The position numbers and the translations under genes are program-made. Positions 1-4,692 of a stretch of 9,797 bases of DNA are shown here, one piece after another. The stretch covers positions 1 to 9,797 of the forward strand of contig CAZUZO010000132.1 of the NCBI GenBank assembly GCA_964624765.1. The letters are read 5' to 3'. The first letter of the stretch is position 1, and the number at the start of each line of letters is the position of its first letter. This DNA is from JAGTVB01 sp964624765. Its GTDB lineage: Bacteria; Pseudomonadota; Gammaproteobacteria; HK1. The notes below the pieces were generated by a model, which saw nothing but the letters and a program-made list of their open reading frames with translations, searched no databases and was not told the origin of the DNA.

Positions 1-15
1 CAATCCAAGATGTGA
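1..15 (+). pseudogene. 3' end of a Y1 (HUH) transposase, partial at window edge
   Basis: The first 15 bases read Gln-Ser-Lys-Met-stop in the frame ending at 13-15. The same Ser-Lys-Met-stop and the same following TGACCCCAT tract close the Y1 transposase remnant at 4062-4076. I therefore read this as the tail of a second copy of that element whose body lies outside the window. The support is internal similarity of about 17 bases, so the call is modest. It is annotated as a fragment because its reading frame upstream cannot be seen. Confidence 0.4.
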
Positions 16-36
16 CCCCATCTCTGACCCCATCTC
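13..36 (+). repeat. Two tandem copies of a 12-bp TGACCCCATCTC repeat
   Basis: TGACCCCATCTC occurs twice head to tail (13-24 and 25-36). The first TGA is the stop codon of the transposase tail. A related TGACCCCATATG array follows the homologous stop at 4074. Confidence 0.75.
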
Positions 37-40
37 TCTG

Positions 41-188
41 CTTGTGGATCGCCGTGTCGCTGATGCGCTCTTCCAATAACGTGACTTTGCCCGCCGTCTC
101 TCGCAGTGCGTGGTCAAGCCCGCTCCTGAGGCAGCTCTTGTAAGAAGCGTTCAAATGGGTTATCCGTGTTCGTCGATGGCAGGTTCAT
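41..188 (-). pseudogene. IS4-type DDE transposase, N-terminal remnant with internal deletion and frameshift
   Basis: On the minus strand an ATG at 188 opens a frame reading MNLPSTNTDNPFERFLQELP, which stops at 114. In another frame, the stretch from about 118 down to 41 reads GLDHALRETAGKVTLLEERI and then SDTAIHK. From memory, these two blocks are the start and a slightly later segment of transposases of the IS4-like group, which normally exceed 400 residues. Some residues between the blocks are missing, and the join near 116-125 shifts the frame. Everything after the second block is lost where the sequence runs into the TGACCCC repeats at 13-36. It cannot encode a working transposase. Family naming rests on recalled motifs, not on a search. 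Confidence 0.6.
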
Positions 189-237
189 TGTGATCGGTCT
201 CCGATTGTAAGGTTGTACAAAACCTTGAACCTGCCAT
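176..237. repeat. 12-bp perfect inverted repeat around the IS4-like start
   Basis: ATGGCAGGTTCA at 176-187 is the exact reverse complement of TGAACCTGCCAT at 226-237, with 38 bp between. The spacer contains the minus-strand ATG of the IS4-like remnant. It also holds a smaller palindrome, AAGGTT-GTACAA-AACCTT, at 209-226. This may be a leftover transposon end or a partial inverted duplication of the transposase start. Its function is unknown. Confidence 0.6.
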
Positions 238-656
238 GCCTTCACATCGTTTTAAACCCCTTATGACTCTTAAGTTGGCGCCTATGGGGTCGAGCGACAC
301 CGCGCTGGTCCGTGGTAATCGTTGTCCCACAACCATTGATTTAGTGCGGTTCAGTGATTGCCGGACACGACGGCAACTCCGGCTGCGAATCTTAGCCGTG
401 TTAAGCGTGGTTTATGTCTGCCTATCAGGTTACGGATCTATATGGTGAAGTGGAGTTTCTGAACACGGTACTTGACTTAGATCAAGGGGTTAGATTGCAT
501 TTCGTTTATTTGTCCACTATAGACTGATGACAGGCATTATCAGAAACCCCGGTGCTTGCCGCAGCACCAGAGATCAAGAGGCCCTGTTTCCAATAATGTC
601 TAATACTATAGAGTCGTGTCAGCAACTACGTCAGGTCCTGTACTGAGGGGGTAACA
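238..656. other. Gene-poor stretch upstream of the secreted-protein gene
   Basis: A 70-codon open frame at 236-448 has no recognisable motif and no convincing ribosome-binding site, so I do not call it a gene. A 6-bp-stem hairpin (GGTGCT-TGCCGC-AGCACC, 551-568) has no T-run after it and is not a convincing terminator. Base composition falls toward AT before 657, as expected of the leader of the next gene. Confidence 0.5.
495..523 (+). promoter_or_regulatory. Possible sigma70-type promoter for the secreted-protein gene
   Basis: TTGCAT (495-500) and TATAGA (518-523) are separated by 17 bases, the ideal spacing. Both hexamers are only partial matches to TTGACA and TATAAT. The start codon would lie about 130 bases downstream. 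A second AT-rich TACTAT at 604-609 has no good -35 partner. This is a weak, pattern-based call. Confidence 0.3.
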
Positions 657-1268
657 ATGAAAAGCACAAGCATGTCAAGTAGGGTGTTTTTTCTGTTTGT
701 TCTCAGTGTCGTGGGGTTGCCGACGCGTTCTATCGCAGAGCCAGTTGAGTATGATTGGGTTGAGTATGATTGGTTGGATAGGCAGCAGCATCTCGGAGCC
801 ACCGTACACTTGATGTCTGGTTCCGCTTCATTTATTGGTATTAACATTGCCTCTATAACTGTGTCGCAGAAAACGGATGGAGTTCCCTGTTTCGGGTGTG
901 TACCTAACGCAGGGCATCATGTTGCTCTTCCAATCCCATGGCAGCTTATTCCCACCGGGGGCGATTGGTCTGATGGTATCTGGTCTACTGTTCTTGTAAT
1001 TAACTCGTCTCTCCCGGAGGGGGCGGGGGGATGTCGTGTATCCATGTCATGGTTGGACCTCGAGAGTCAGAAGACGATTTACAGTCCTGACCCTATCAAT
1101 TTTCCCGATTGCAGTGCAGGCATTGGTTTGGTTAATTTTACCGACATCAAACTTCCTCCCGATAAAGTTAAAACGGGAGATGCCATGGTAATAGCGACCG
1201 TTAAAGTGAACAATGCTACACAATCATCTAGATCGGAATTGATAAAGATACTTAACTTAGATGAATAA
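657..1268 (+). CDS. Small secreted protein of unknown function
   Basis: The 203-residue product is not recognised. The ATG at 657 has a strong Shine-Dalgarno tract (GAGGGG, 645-650) six bases upstream, so the start is well supported. Residues 1-27 look like a Sec signal peptide: a short polar and basic stretch, a hydrophobic core FFLFVLSVVGL, and a likely cleavage site after SIA. The mature part would be about 176 residues and is exported. It has four cysteines (CFGC, GGC, PDC) that could form disulfides, and alternating hydrophobic/polar stretches that suggest a beta-rich fold. Near the new N-terminus VEYDW is repeated twice in tandem. There are no transmembrane helices after the signal peptide and no lipobox. 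The gene stands alone, is less GC-rich than the right half of the window, and is flanked by mobile-element debris. Horizontal acquisition is therefore plausible. No enzyme motif is visible. Confidence 0.75.
   Translation: MKSTSMSSRVFFLFVLSVVGLPTRSIAEPVEYDWVEYDWLDRQQHLGATVHLMSGSASFIGINIASITVSQKTDGVPCFGCVPNAGHHVALPIPWQLIPTGGDWSDGIWSTVLVINSSLPEGAGGCRVSMSWLDLESQKTIYSPDPINFPDCSAGIGLVNFTDIKLPPDKVKTGDAMVIATVKVNNATQSSRSELIKILNLDE
744..773 (+). repeat. In-frame 15-bp tandem duplication (VEYDW x2)
   Basis: GTTGAGTATGATTGG occurs twice head to tail, identical at every base, inside the secreted-protein gene. It duplicates Val-Glu-Tyr-Asp-Trp just after the predicted signal-peptide cleavage site. Perfect identity suggests a recent slippage event. 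Confidence 0.9.
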
Positions 1269-1609
1269 ATACCAGGGATTTTTCGGTGGATACTTGCTAG
1301 CTCGATACATGCGCATTCCAGGCGATTCGGCCACTGCTTCCATTTTGATTCGGAGCAAGCACGGGGTCAGGGGGTCAGTTCTCATATTTCAGCAGTGATG
1401 GAATATGAAAACTGACCCTTATGCCCCTCGCCCTGCCCGTCAGCTCAAGGTACACAACACGCCGTGGTCCGAGAATGCGCAGCGTGTCGAGCCCTTTAGG
1501 TGAGCAATTGACGTGACCGTCAGTGGAGGAAGGCGCCGTTGCAACGAAGATAGAGCTGCTGCTGATTCACCCAGGCGGCCAGCTCTGAGTGGATTTCTTC
1601 GTAGCCCGC
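1269..1609. other. Gene-free stretch with mobile-element debris
   Basis: No gene is supported here. GATTCGG occurs at 1324-1330 and again at 1347-1353, 23 bp apart. This pattern resembles repeated transposase-binding sites at insertion-sequence ends, but I cannot name the element. A strong hairpin lies at 1372-1418 (separate entry). Between about 1520 and 1606 the minus strand reads YEEIHSELAAWVNQQQLYLR and then CNGAFLH-stop, which has a protein-like composition. It may be the tail of a lost gene whose front was replaced by the RAYT unit. I do not recognise it. Confidence 0.5.
1372..1418. repeat. 19-bp imperfect inverted repeat beginning GGGTCAG, 9-base loop
   Basis: GGGTCAGTTCTCATATTTC (1372-1390) pairs with GGAATATGAAAACTGACCC (1400-1418). 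Seventeen positions are Watson-Crick pairs, with one C:A mismatch and one T:G wobble. An extra GGGGTCAG lies directly upstream (1363-1370). The GGGGTC/TGACCC ends match the GGGGTC leader and TGACCCC tail of the Y1-B transposase remnants elsewhere in the window. This may be a stand-alone REP-like or terminal structure of that family. Confidence 0.7.
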
Positions 1610-1638
1610 GTAGGATGCGGTGAGGAACGAACCGCAGC
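1610..1638 (+). repeat. REP hairpin, 5' of intact RAYT
   Basis: The foot GTAG (1610-1613) is followed by stem GATGCGGT (1614-1621), loop GAGGAACGA and stem ACCGCAGC (1631-1638). One base (G1637) breaks the otherwise perfect 8-bp stem seen in the copies at 3438 and 5073. A GTAG or GGAG tetranucleotide 5' of the stem is the known recognition mark of REPs handled by RAYTs. Confidence 0.85.
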
Positions 1639-1680
1639 GATCGAGACACGACCCACCCCAGGTGATTGAGCCAAAGTCGG

Positions 1681-2211
1681 ATGACCGAATATCGGCGTGC
1701 AAAGATCCAAGGGGCGACCTATTTTTTCACCGTGAATGGTGCCGAGCGCTCCGGGAATCATCTGTTGGTCGATCCTATCGATCTACTACGGCAGATTTTC
1801 CGCAAGGTCAAGAACGAGCATCCCTTCGAAATCGATGCGATAGTCGTTTTGCCCGAGCACCTGCACTGCATCTGGACTTTGCCGTCGGGCGACGCGGACT
1901 ACCCGACCCGTTGGGGTTTGATCAAGGCAGGGTTTTCGCGGGCCATACCGGTCGGTGAAAGACGGTCTATGAGCCGCATAAACAGGGGCGAGCGCGGTAT
2001 CTGGCAGCGGCGATACTGGGAACACCTGATTCACGACGATCAGGACTTCGAACGGCATGCCGATTACATTCACTGGAATCCGGTCAAGCATGGCTGGGTC
2101 AGGCGAGTGGAGGACTGGCCCCATTCGAGTTTTCATGCCTATGTGGGGCGAGGCATCTACCCAGCGAACTGGGCATGTAAACCGAAGTCGGCCATCGATG
2201 GCGGCGAATGA
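1681..2211 (+). CDS. REP-associated tyrosine transposase (RAYT), IS200-like Y1 family
   Basis: The 176-residue product has the hallmarks of RAYT proteins, single-strand DNA nucleases that nick and rejoin REP hairpins. It begins MTEYRRAKIQGATYFFTVNG, a typical RAYT N-terminus. The HUH metal-binding motif is PEHLHCIW (H60, H62). A WQRRYWEH block follows around 108-115, and the catalytic tyrosine is Y129 in DYIHWNPVKHG. The length is normal for the family. I chose ATG 1681. A TTG at 1666 would add five residues and sits close to AGGTG at 1660-1664, so it remains possible. The gene lies between two GTAG-REPs in inverted arrangement, which fits a RAYT acting on its own flanking REPs. The first 78 codons are identical in DNA to a truncated copy at 3528-3761. 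Reading frame and motifs are intact, so the protein may be active. Confidence 0.9.
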   Translation: MTEYRRAKIQGATYFFTVNGAERSGNHLLVDPIDLLRQIFRKVKNEHPFEIDAIVVLPEHLHCIWTLPSGDADYPTRWGLIKAGFSRAIPVGERRSMSRINRGERGIWQRRYWEHLIHDDQDFERHADYIHWNPVKHGWVRRVEDWPHSSFHAYVGRGIYPANWACKPKSAIDGGE

Positions 2212-2218
2212 CGCGATC

Positions 2219-2248
2219 GATGCGGTTCGCAAGCTCACCGCATCCTAC
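2219..2248 (-). repeat. REP hairpin, 3' of intact RAYT, inverted
   Basis: Read on the minus strand it is GTAG, GATGCGGT, loop GAGCTTGCGA, ACCGCATC. The 8-bp stem is perfect. It begins eight bases after the RAYT stop codon, and its loop is a variant of the 5' REP loop (GAG...CGA). Confidence 0.88.
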
Positions 2249-2298
2249 AAGAACTTGTACCCGAATAGTGCTAACCCAACGCACCCCGCAAAAGGTGG

Positions 2299-2715
2299 TT
2301 ACGCAGGCACGATGTCGAAGCCCGCTTGCTGGAAGTGGCGGTCCAGGGTCAGTGCTTGGCGGATGCGCAGTTCCTTCATCAAGACGAAACTCGTGCAGTC
2401 GGTGAAGGAGAAAGTCTTGTCGGACCACCGGAAGAACCAGTTGCGCGCTCTCTCGCAGCGCTGCGCGTCGACCCATTCCCAGCGCAAGCGGCGGCTCCCT
2501 TCAACTTGATTCCACCAACGTTCGGCGGCCTGAAGTCTCAAGCGCACACGCAACAGTGTAAGCGTTTCGTCCAGCACATAGTCGCTGCTGACGAGCAACC
2601 CATCCCTCTCCAGCCACTGGTCGCGTGCCGCGCATGTGCGCGCATGGTCCGGATCGGCCGCATCGGCCTGGGCTATCCAACCGGCGGTGTCCACGAACAG
2701 CAGCTTCGGCCTCAT
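2299..2715 (-). CDS. vapC: PIN-domain ribonuclease toxin (VapC-type)
   Basis: The 138-residue product fits the PIN fold. The acidic residues that bind metal at the active site are visible in order: D9 in LLFVDTAGW, E50 in VLDETLTLL, D106 in SFTDCTSF and D125 in ALTLDRHF. VapC toxins cleave tRNA or rRNA and are held inactive by a partner antitoxin. Its ATG lies inside the end of the upstream antitoxin gene (ATGA overlap at 2712-2715), which indicates translational coupling. The full active-site set and normal length suggest a functional toxin. The RNA target cannot be deduced. The pair runs opposite to the RAYT unit and ends about 50 bp from that unit's 3' REP. Confidence 0.88.
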   Translation of the reverse strand: MRPKLLFVDTAGWIAQADAADPDHARTCAARDQWLERDGLLVSSDYVLDETLTLLRVRLRLQAAERWWNQVEGSRRLRWEWVDAQRCERARNWFFRWSDKTFSFTDCTSFVLMKELRIRQALTLDRHFQQAGFDIVPA

Positions 2716-2969
2716 CTGCGATCGGCCCCATAGAGCACAGCATCATGCTCGGAAGCAGTCAATCCGTCGTTGGAGCAGCCCACTGCCCCTGCCCGGTACA
2801 GCGGGTCCTCATTTGGTGGGCCGAGCGGCTGCTCGGCGCCTTCGACAGGAACCAGGCGGCATACCGCCTGGCTGCGATAGATGACAGTTATACGCTCGCC
2901 CTTGCGCACGCGTTCCAGGATCGTGGCGAGCTGGGCCCGCAGGGTCTTGGCGTTAATGATGCTTTCCAT
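2712..2969 (-). CDS. Phd/YefM-family antitoxin partner of the PIN toxin
   Basis: The 85-residue product has the small Phd/YefM DNA-binding domain at residues 1-45: an INAKTLRAQLATILERVRKGE helix pair, then the ITVIYRSQAVCRLVPVE strand pair. A poorly conserved tail follows that would bind the toxin and includes EDPLYR and LTASEHDAVLYG. In this family the antitoxin represses its own operon and blocks the toxin. The gene comes first and the toxin overlaps it by four bases, the usual type II layout. The ATG at 2969 fits the family start, although the Shine-Dalgarno sequence is weak. A Phd-type antitoxin with a PIN toxin is a known mix-and-match combination. Confidence 0.85.
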   Translation of the reverse strand: MESIINAKTLRAQLATILERVRKGERITVIYRSQAVCRLVPVEGAEQPLGPPNEDPLYRAGAVGCSNDGLTASEHDAVLYGADRR

Positions 2970-2985
2970 GGATAGATCCGAGAGG

Positions 2986-3005
2986 CAAGTTCAACTCAAG
3001 TTAAC
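2986..3005 (-). promoter_or_regulatory. Possible operator of the Phd/PIN toxin-antitoxin operon
   Basis: The 20 bases 2986-3005 contain alternating AGTT and AACT elements (AGTT-C-AACT-CA-AGTT-AAC), giving overlapping short palindromes. They lie 17-36 bases upstream of the antitoxin ATG. Phd-type antitoxins bind such short palindromes to autorepress. No clear -10/-35 pair was found. This is inferred from pattern and position only. Confidence 0.3.
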
Positions 3006-3061
3006 CTGTGTTCTCGGCGCCGTCAACGACGGGGGGCCGGGGACAGACCTTTTTTCTCGCG

Positions 3062-3432
3062 GTGCTCGCCGGTGTTCTGGCGCACGTGATCCAATGCGGC
3101 CACAATCGCAACGCCTGCTTTTTCGCAGACGAGGACTACGCGTCGTATCTTGCGTACCTCGCTGAGTTGTCCACCCAATTCGGCCGCACGGTCCATGCCT
3201 ATGTGTTGATGACCAACCACGTTCACCTCTTGCTCACTCCCCGGGAAGGGGTGCCGCCTCCCTGCTGATGAAGCACCTCGGGCAGCGCTATATCGAATTG
3301 AACCCGGTGCTCGCACTGATGGTGACCCATTCGAGACACTATCGTTGGTCTATAGCGCACCTACCTGATTTGTGGACTAACCAGCCCGGCCGACTTGAAC
3401 ATTGGCTGGGGTCGCTACCACGAATGTCTTAG
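3062..3432 (+). pseudogene. Y1 transposase remnant, second lineage (Y1-C), frameshifted and deleted
   Basis: The first frame reads AHVIQCGHNRNACFFADEDY and later HAYVLMTNHVHLLLTPRE, which is a Y1 transposase with an HVH metal motif. It stops at 3266-3268. Near 3245 the reading moves to another frame with AASLLMKHLGQRYIELNPVL and a YRWS block, ending at 3430-3432. Full-length members that I recall have a longer segment between the HLGQRY block and the IELNPVRAGMV block, so an internal deletion is likely as well. The usual RG(H/N)NR is CGHNR here. A GGGGACAGACC sequence at 3039-3049 is the sort of leader seen before such genes. The start codon cannot be placed. This lineage is clearly different in sequence from the RAYT at 1681. 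Confidence 0.75.
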
Positions 3433-3437
3433 CCCGC

Positions 3438-3466
3438 GTAGGATGCGGTGAGGAACGAACCGCATC
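3438..3466 (+). repeat. REP hairpin, 5' of truncated RAYT
   Basis: GTAG (3438-3441), GATGCGGT, loop GAGGAACGA, ACCGCATC (3459-3466). The 8-bp stem is perfect and the sequence matches the copy at 5073. Confidence 0.88.
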
Positions 3467-3476
3467 GATCGAGACA

Positions 3477-3515
3477 CGACCCCCCCAGGTGATTGCGACC
3501 CCCCCCAGGTGATTG
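3477..3515 (+). repeat. Tandem duplication of the RAYT leader, about 20 bp
   Basis: CGAC plus a C-run plus AGGTGATTG occurs twice (3477-3495 and 3496-3515), differing by one C. The intact copy and the stub at 5073 have a single unit, with ACCC replacing part of the C-run. The duplication is specific to this copy. Confidence 0.75.
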
Positions 3516-3527
3516 AGCCAAAGTCGG

Positions 3528-3761
3528 ATGACCGAATATCGGCGTGCAAAGATCCAAGGGGCGACCTATTTTTTCACCGTGAATGGTGCCGAGCGCTCCG
3601 GGAATCATCTGTTGGTCGATCCTATCGATCTACTACGGCAGATTTTCCGCAAGGTCAAGAACGAGCATCCCTTCGAAATCGATGCGATAGTCGTTTTGCC
3701 CGAGCACCTGCACTGCATCTGGACTTTGCCGTCGGGCGACGCGGACTACCCGACCCGTTGG
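3528..3761 (+). pseudogene. Truncated RAYT copy 2 (HUH kept, catalytic Tyr lost)
   Basis: From about 3505 to 3761 the DNA is identical to 1658-1914 of the intact RAYT. It keeps residues 1-78, including the HLH metal motif. It then changes abruptly to unrelated sequence, so Y129 and the 3' REP are missing. The open frame runs on to 3920 through foreign DNA and does not represent a real protein family. The near-perfect identity means the duplication and truncation are recent. Confidence 0.88.
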
Positions 3762-3847
3762 CGTTTTTTCAAAGAAATAAGACCAGAGAAGAAGAAGGTG
3801 GGGTCTACATCTGGAAATAGTAGTTGTCTATCGGTTATCGTCGAGGC

Positions 3848-4076
3848 ATGGCGAGACAGTTGCGAATCGAGTTTCCGGGTGCCGTGTACCCTGTCACGAA
3901 TCGTGGCAATGGGCCGCTAGCAATTTATGAGGACGACAGCGATCGGGAGGATTTCCTGCAGGTTTTTAGAGCACGGTGACACGCTCACCGAGATCGCGTC
4001 CGCCATCGGTCTGCACGACACCCCGCTCACTCAGATCGTCGATGCGCCGTCAGTTAAGGAACGATCCAAGATGTGA
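3848..4076 (+). pseudogene. Y1 transposase remnant, third lineage (Y1-B), internally deleted
   Basis: The ATG at 3848 opens MARQLRIEFPGAVYPVTNRG and then NGPLAIYEDDSDREDFLQVF, a classic N-terminus of a Y1 transposase group with a C-terminal helix-turn-helix. That frame stops at 3977-3979. A second frame (3966-4076) reads LEHGDTLTEIASAIGLHDTP and ends SKM-stop, resembling the helix-turn-helix end of the same group. The central catalytic part, including the HUH motif and tyrosine, is missing, so this is a deletion derivative. The leader starts with GGGGTC at 3800 and the tail with TGACCCC at 4074, giving complementary ends. It directly follows the truncated RAYT. Confidence 0.72.
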
Positions 4077-4140
4077 CCCCATATGTGACCCTGACCCCAT
4101 ATGTGACCCCATATGCATATCTTGATTTTGACCCCATCTG
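4074..4140 (+). repeat. TGACCCCATATG tandem and near-tandem array
   Basis: TGACCCCATATG is found at 4074-4085, 4092-4103 and 4104-4115. A short TGACCC sits at 4086-4091, and a variant, TGACCCCATCTG, at 4129-4140. The first TGA is the stop codon of the Y1-B remnant. The array parallels the one at 13-36. Confidence 0.85.
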
Positions 4141-4171
4141 TTGATTAAATTTCGGATCCTATGAAGCCCCC

Positions 4172-4200
4172 GTAGGATGCGGTTCGTGCCTCACTGCATC
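4172..4200 (+). repeat. REP hairpin with flipped loop
   Basis: GTAG (4172-4175), GATGCGGT, loop TCGTGCCTC, ACTGCATC (4193-4200). The second arm differs from a perfect complement by one base (C to T). The loop is the reverse complement of GAGGCACGA, so it is inverted relative to the loops in the REPs at 1610, 3438 and 5073, while the GTAG foot is on the same side. Confidence 0.8.
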
Positions 4201-4210
4201 GACCGAGACT

Positions 4211-4298
4211 ATTCGAGTTTTCATGCCGATGGGCGGCGGGGCATCGGTCCCGCGAACCGGGCTGCCAACCGAAGGCGGCCATCGCTGACGGCGAATGA
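4211..4298 (+). pseudogene. C-terminal fragment of a diverged RAYT
   Basis: The DNA from ATTCGAGTTTTCATGCC at 4211 to GCGAATGA at 4298 aligns with 2124-2211 of the intact RAYT. There are many substitutions and one single-base deletion near 4266-4290 that shifts the frame. The HUH motif and catalytic tyrosine lie upstream in the missing part. It is part of the REP-bounded unit 4172-4335. Confidence 0.78.
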
Positions 4299-4305
4299 CG
4301 CGATC

Positions 4306-4335
4306 GATGCGGTTCGCAAGCTCACCGCATCCTAC
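4306..4335 (-). repeat. REP hairpin, inverted, at the end of the deleted RAYT unit
   Basis: The 30 bases are identical to the REP at 2219-2248, including the 10-base loop and the outer CTAC (GTAG on the minus strand). Identity is retained although the neighbouring RAYT fragment has diverged. Confidence 0.88.
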
Positions 4336-4377
4336 GAGCTACGAGCTTGGGCGTTCGGCACGAATAGGCAAGCGTAG

Positions 4378-4692
4378 ATAGATATCGAAGACCTCGTCGA
4401 CGCAATTAGAAATAGCAGAGTCCGAATCACAGACCATGCGGATGAGGAGGCTGTTGATGATGAGCTTACATTCGACGAAATATATTTTTCCGTGATGCAT
4501 GGTGAAATCATCGAGGATTATCCAAATGACAAGCCGTATCCAGGTTGTCTCGTCATGGGAAAGAACTTCACAAACGAACCAATTCACAGTGTCTGGGCCT
4601 ATAAGTCAGGCAATAAGTGGGCGGTAATGATCACCGTCTATAGGCCAGATCCTGCGCGTTGGATTGATTGGAAGGTGAGGGTGAAGAAATGA
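4378..4692 (+). CDS. DUF4258-type toxin-like protein, initiator codon apparently lost (ATA)
   Basis: The frame 4378-4692 reads IDIEDLVDAIRNSRVRITDH and continues through LTFDEIYFSV, GEIIEDYPNDKPYPG, HSVWAYKSG and VYRPDPARWIDW. As I recall them, these are conserved blocks of DUF4258 proteins (RelE-like small proteins), often paired with a YgiT-type zinc-finger partner. Length (104-105 residues) and block order are complete. Homologues begin M-x-IEDL, and here the initiator position is ATA (4378-4380), directly preceded by an in-frame TAG (4375-4377). The first standard starts in frame are GTG 4489 and ATG 4492, which would drop about a third of the protein. Expression is therefore probably abolished or very weak. 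A decayed RAYT unit ends 42 bp upstream and may have removed the promoter or leader too. The stop overlaps the next gene's ATG (ATGA). Confidence 0.75.
   Translation: MDIEDLVDAIRNSRVRITDHADEEAVDDELTFDEIYFSVMHGEIIEDYPNDKPYPGCLVMGKNFTNEPIHSVWAYKSGNKWAVMITVYRPDPARWIDWKVRVKK

Larger units (their letters stand above)
1604..2248 (+). mobile_element. Complete REP-RAYT unit (REPtron)
   Basis: An intact RAYT gene is bracketed by two REP hairpins in opposite orientation, with the GTAG foot at the outer edge on each side (1610 and 2248). The left boundary is set by AGCCCGCGTAGG, which recurs before the REPs at 3438 and 5073. This is the only copy in the window with both REPs and a full reading frame, so it is the probable source or sister of the decayed copies. 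Confidence 0.8.
4172..4335 (+). mobile_element. REP-bounded, internally deleted RAYT unit (non-autonomous)
   Basis: The 164-bp segment has a GTAG-REP at each end facing outward, the same layout as the intact unit. It retains only the last roughly 29 codons of RAYT between the REPs. The REP handling signals are present and the transposase is lost, as in a MITE-like derivative. Sequence differences from the intact copy show it is older than copy 2. Confidence 0.7.

Noticed and set aside
384..403. GTTAAGC near 400 as a second attC core site
   Set aside because: It fits GTTRRRY, but there is no matching RYYYAAC partner or imperfect long hairpin upstream.
236..448. 70-codon open frame
   Set aside because: No ribosome-binding site, no recognisable motif, and it starts inside the inverted repeat. 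It is probably chance.
551..568. Rho-independent terminator
   Set aside because: The stem is only six pairs and no T-run follows.
2271..2290. Possible REP-like fragment (GCTAACCCAACGCACC) after the PIN toxin gene
   Set aside because: It resembles half of another REP type, but no second arm or GTAG foot is visible, so it is not called.
2057..2509. 150-codon plus-strand frame across the RAYT 3' end
   Set aside because: It overlaps the RAYT, REP and PIN toxin genes in other frames and has no family motif.
3513..3920. 135-codon open frame as a single gene
   Set aside because: Only the first 78 or so codons from ATG 3528 are RAYT. The rest is an out-of-frame reading of the Y1-B leader and start, so it is annotated as two pseudogenes.
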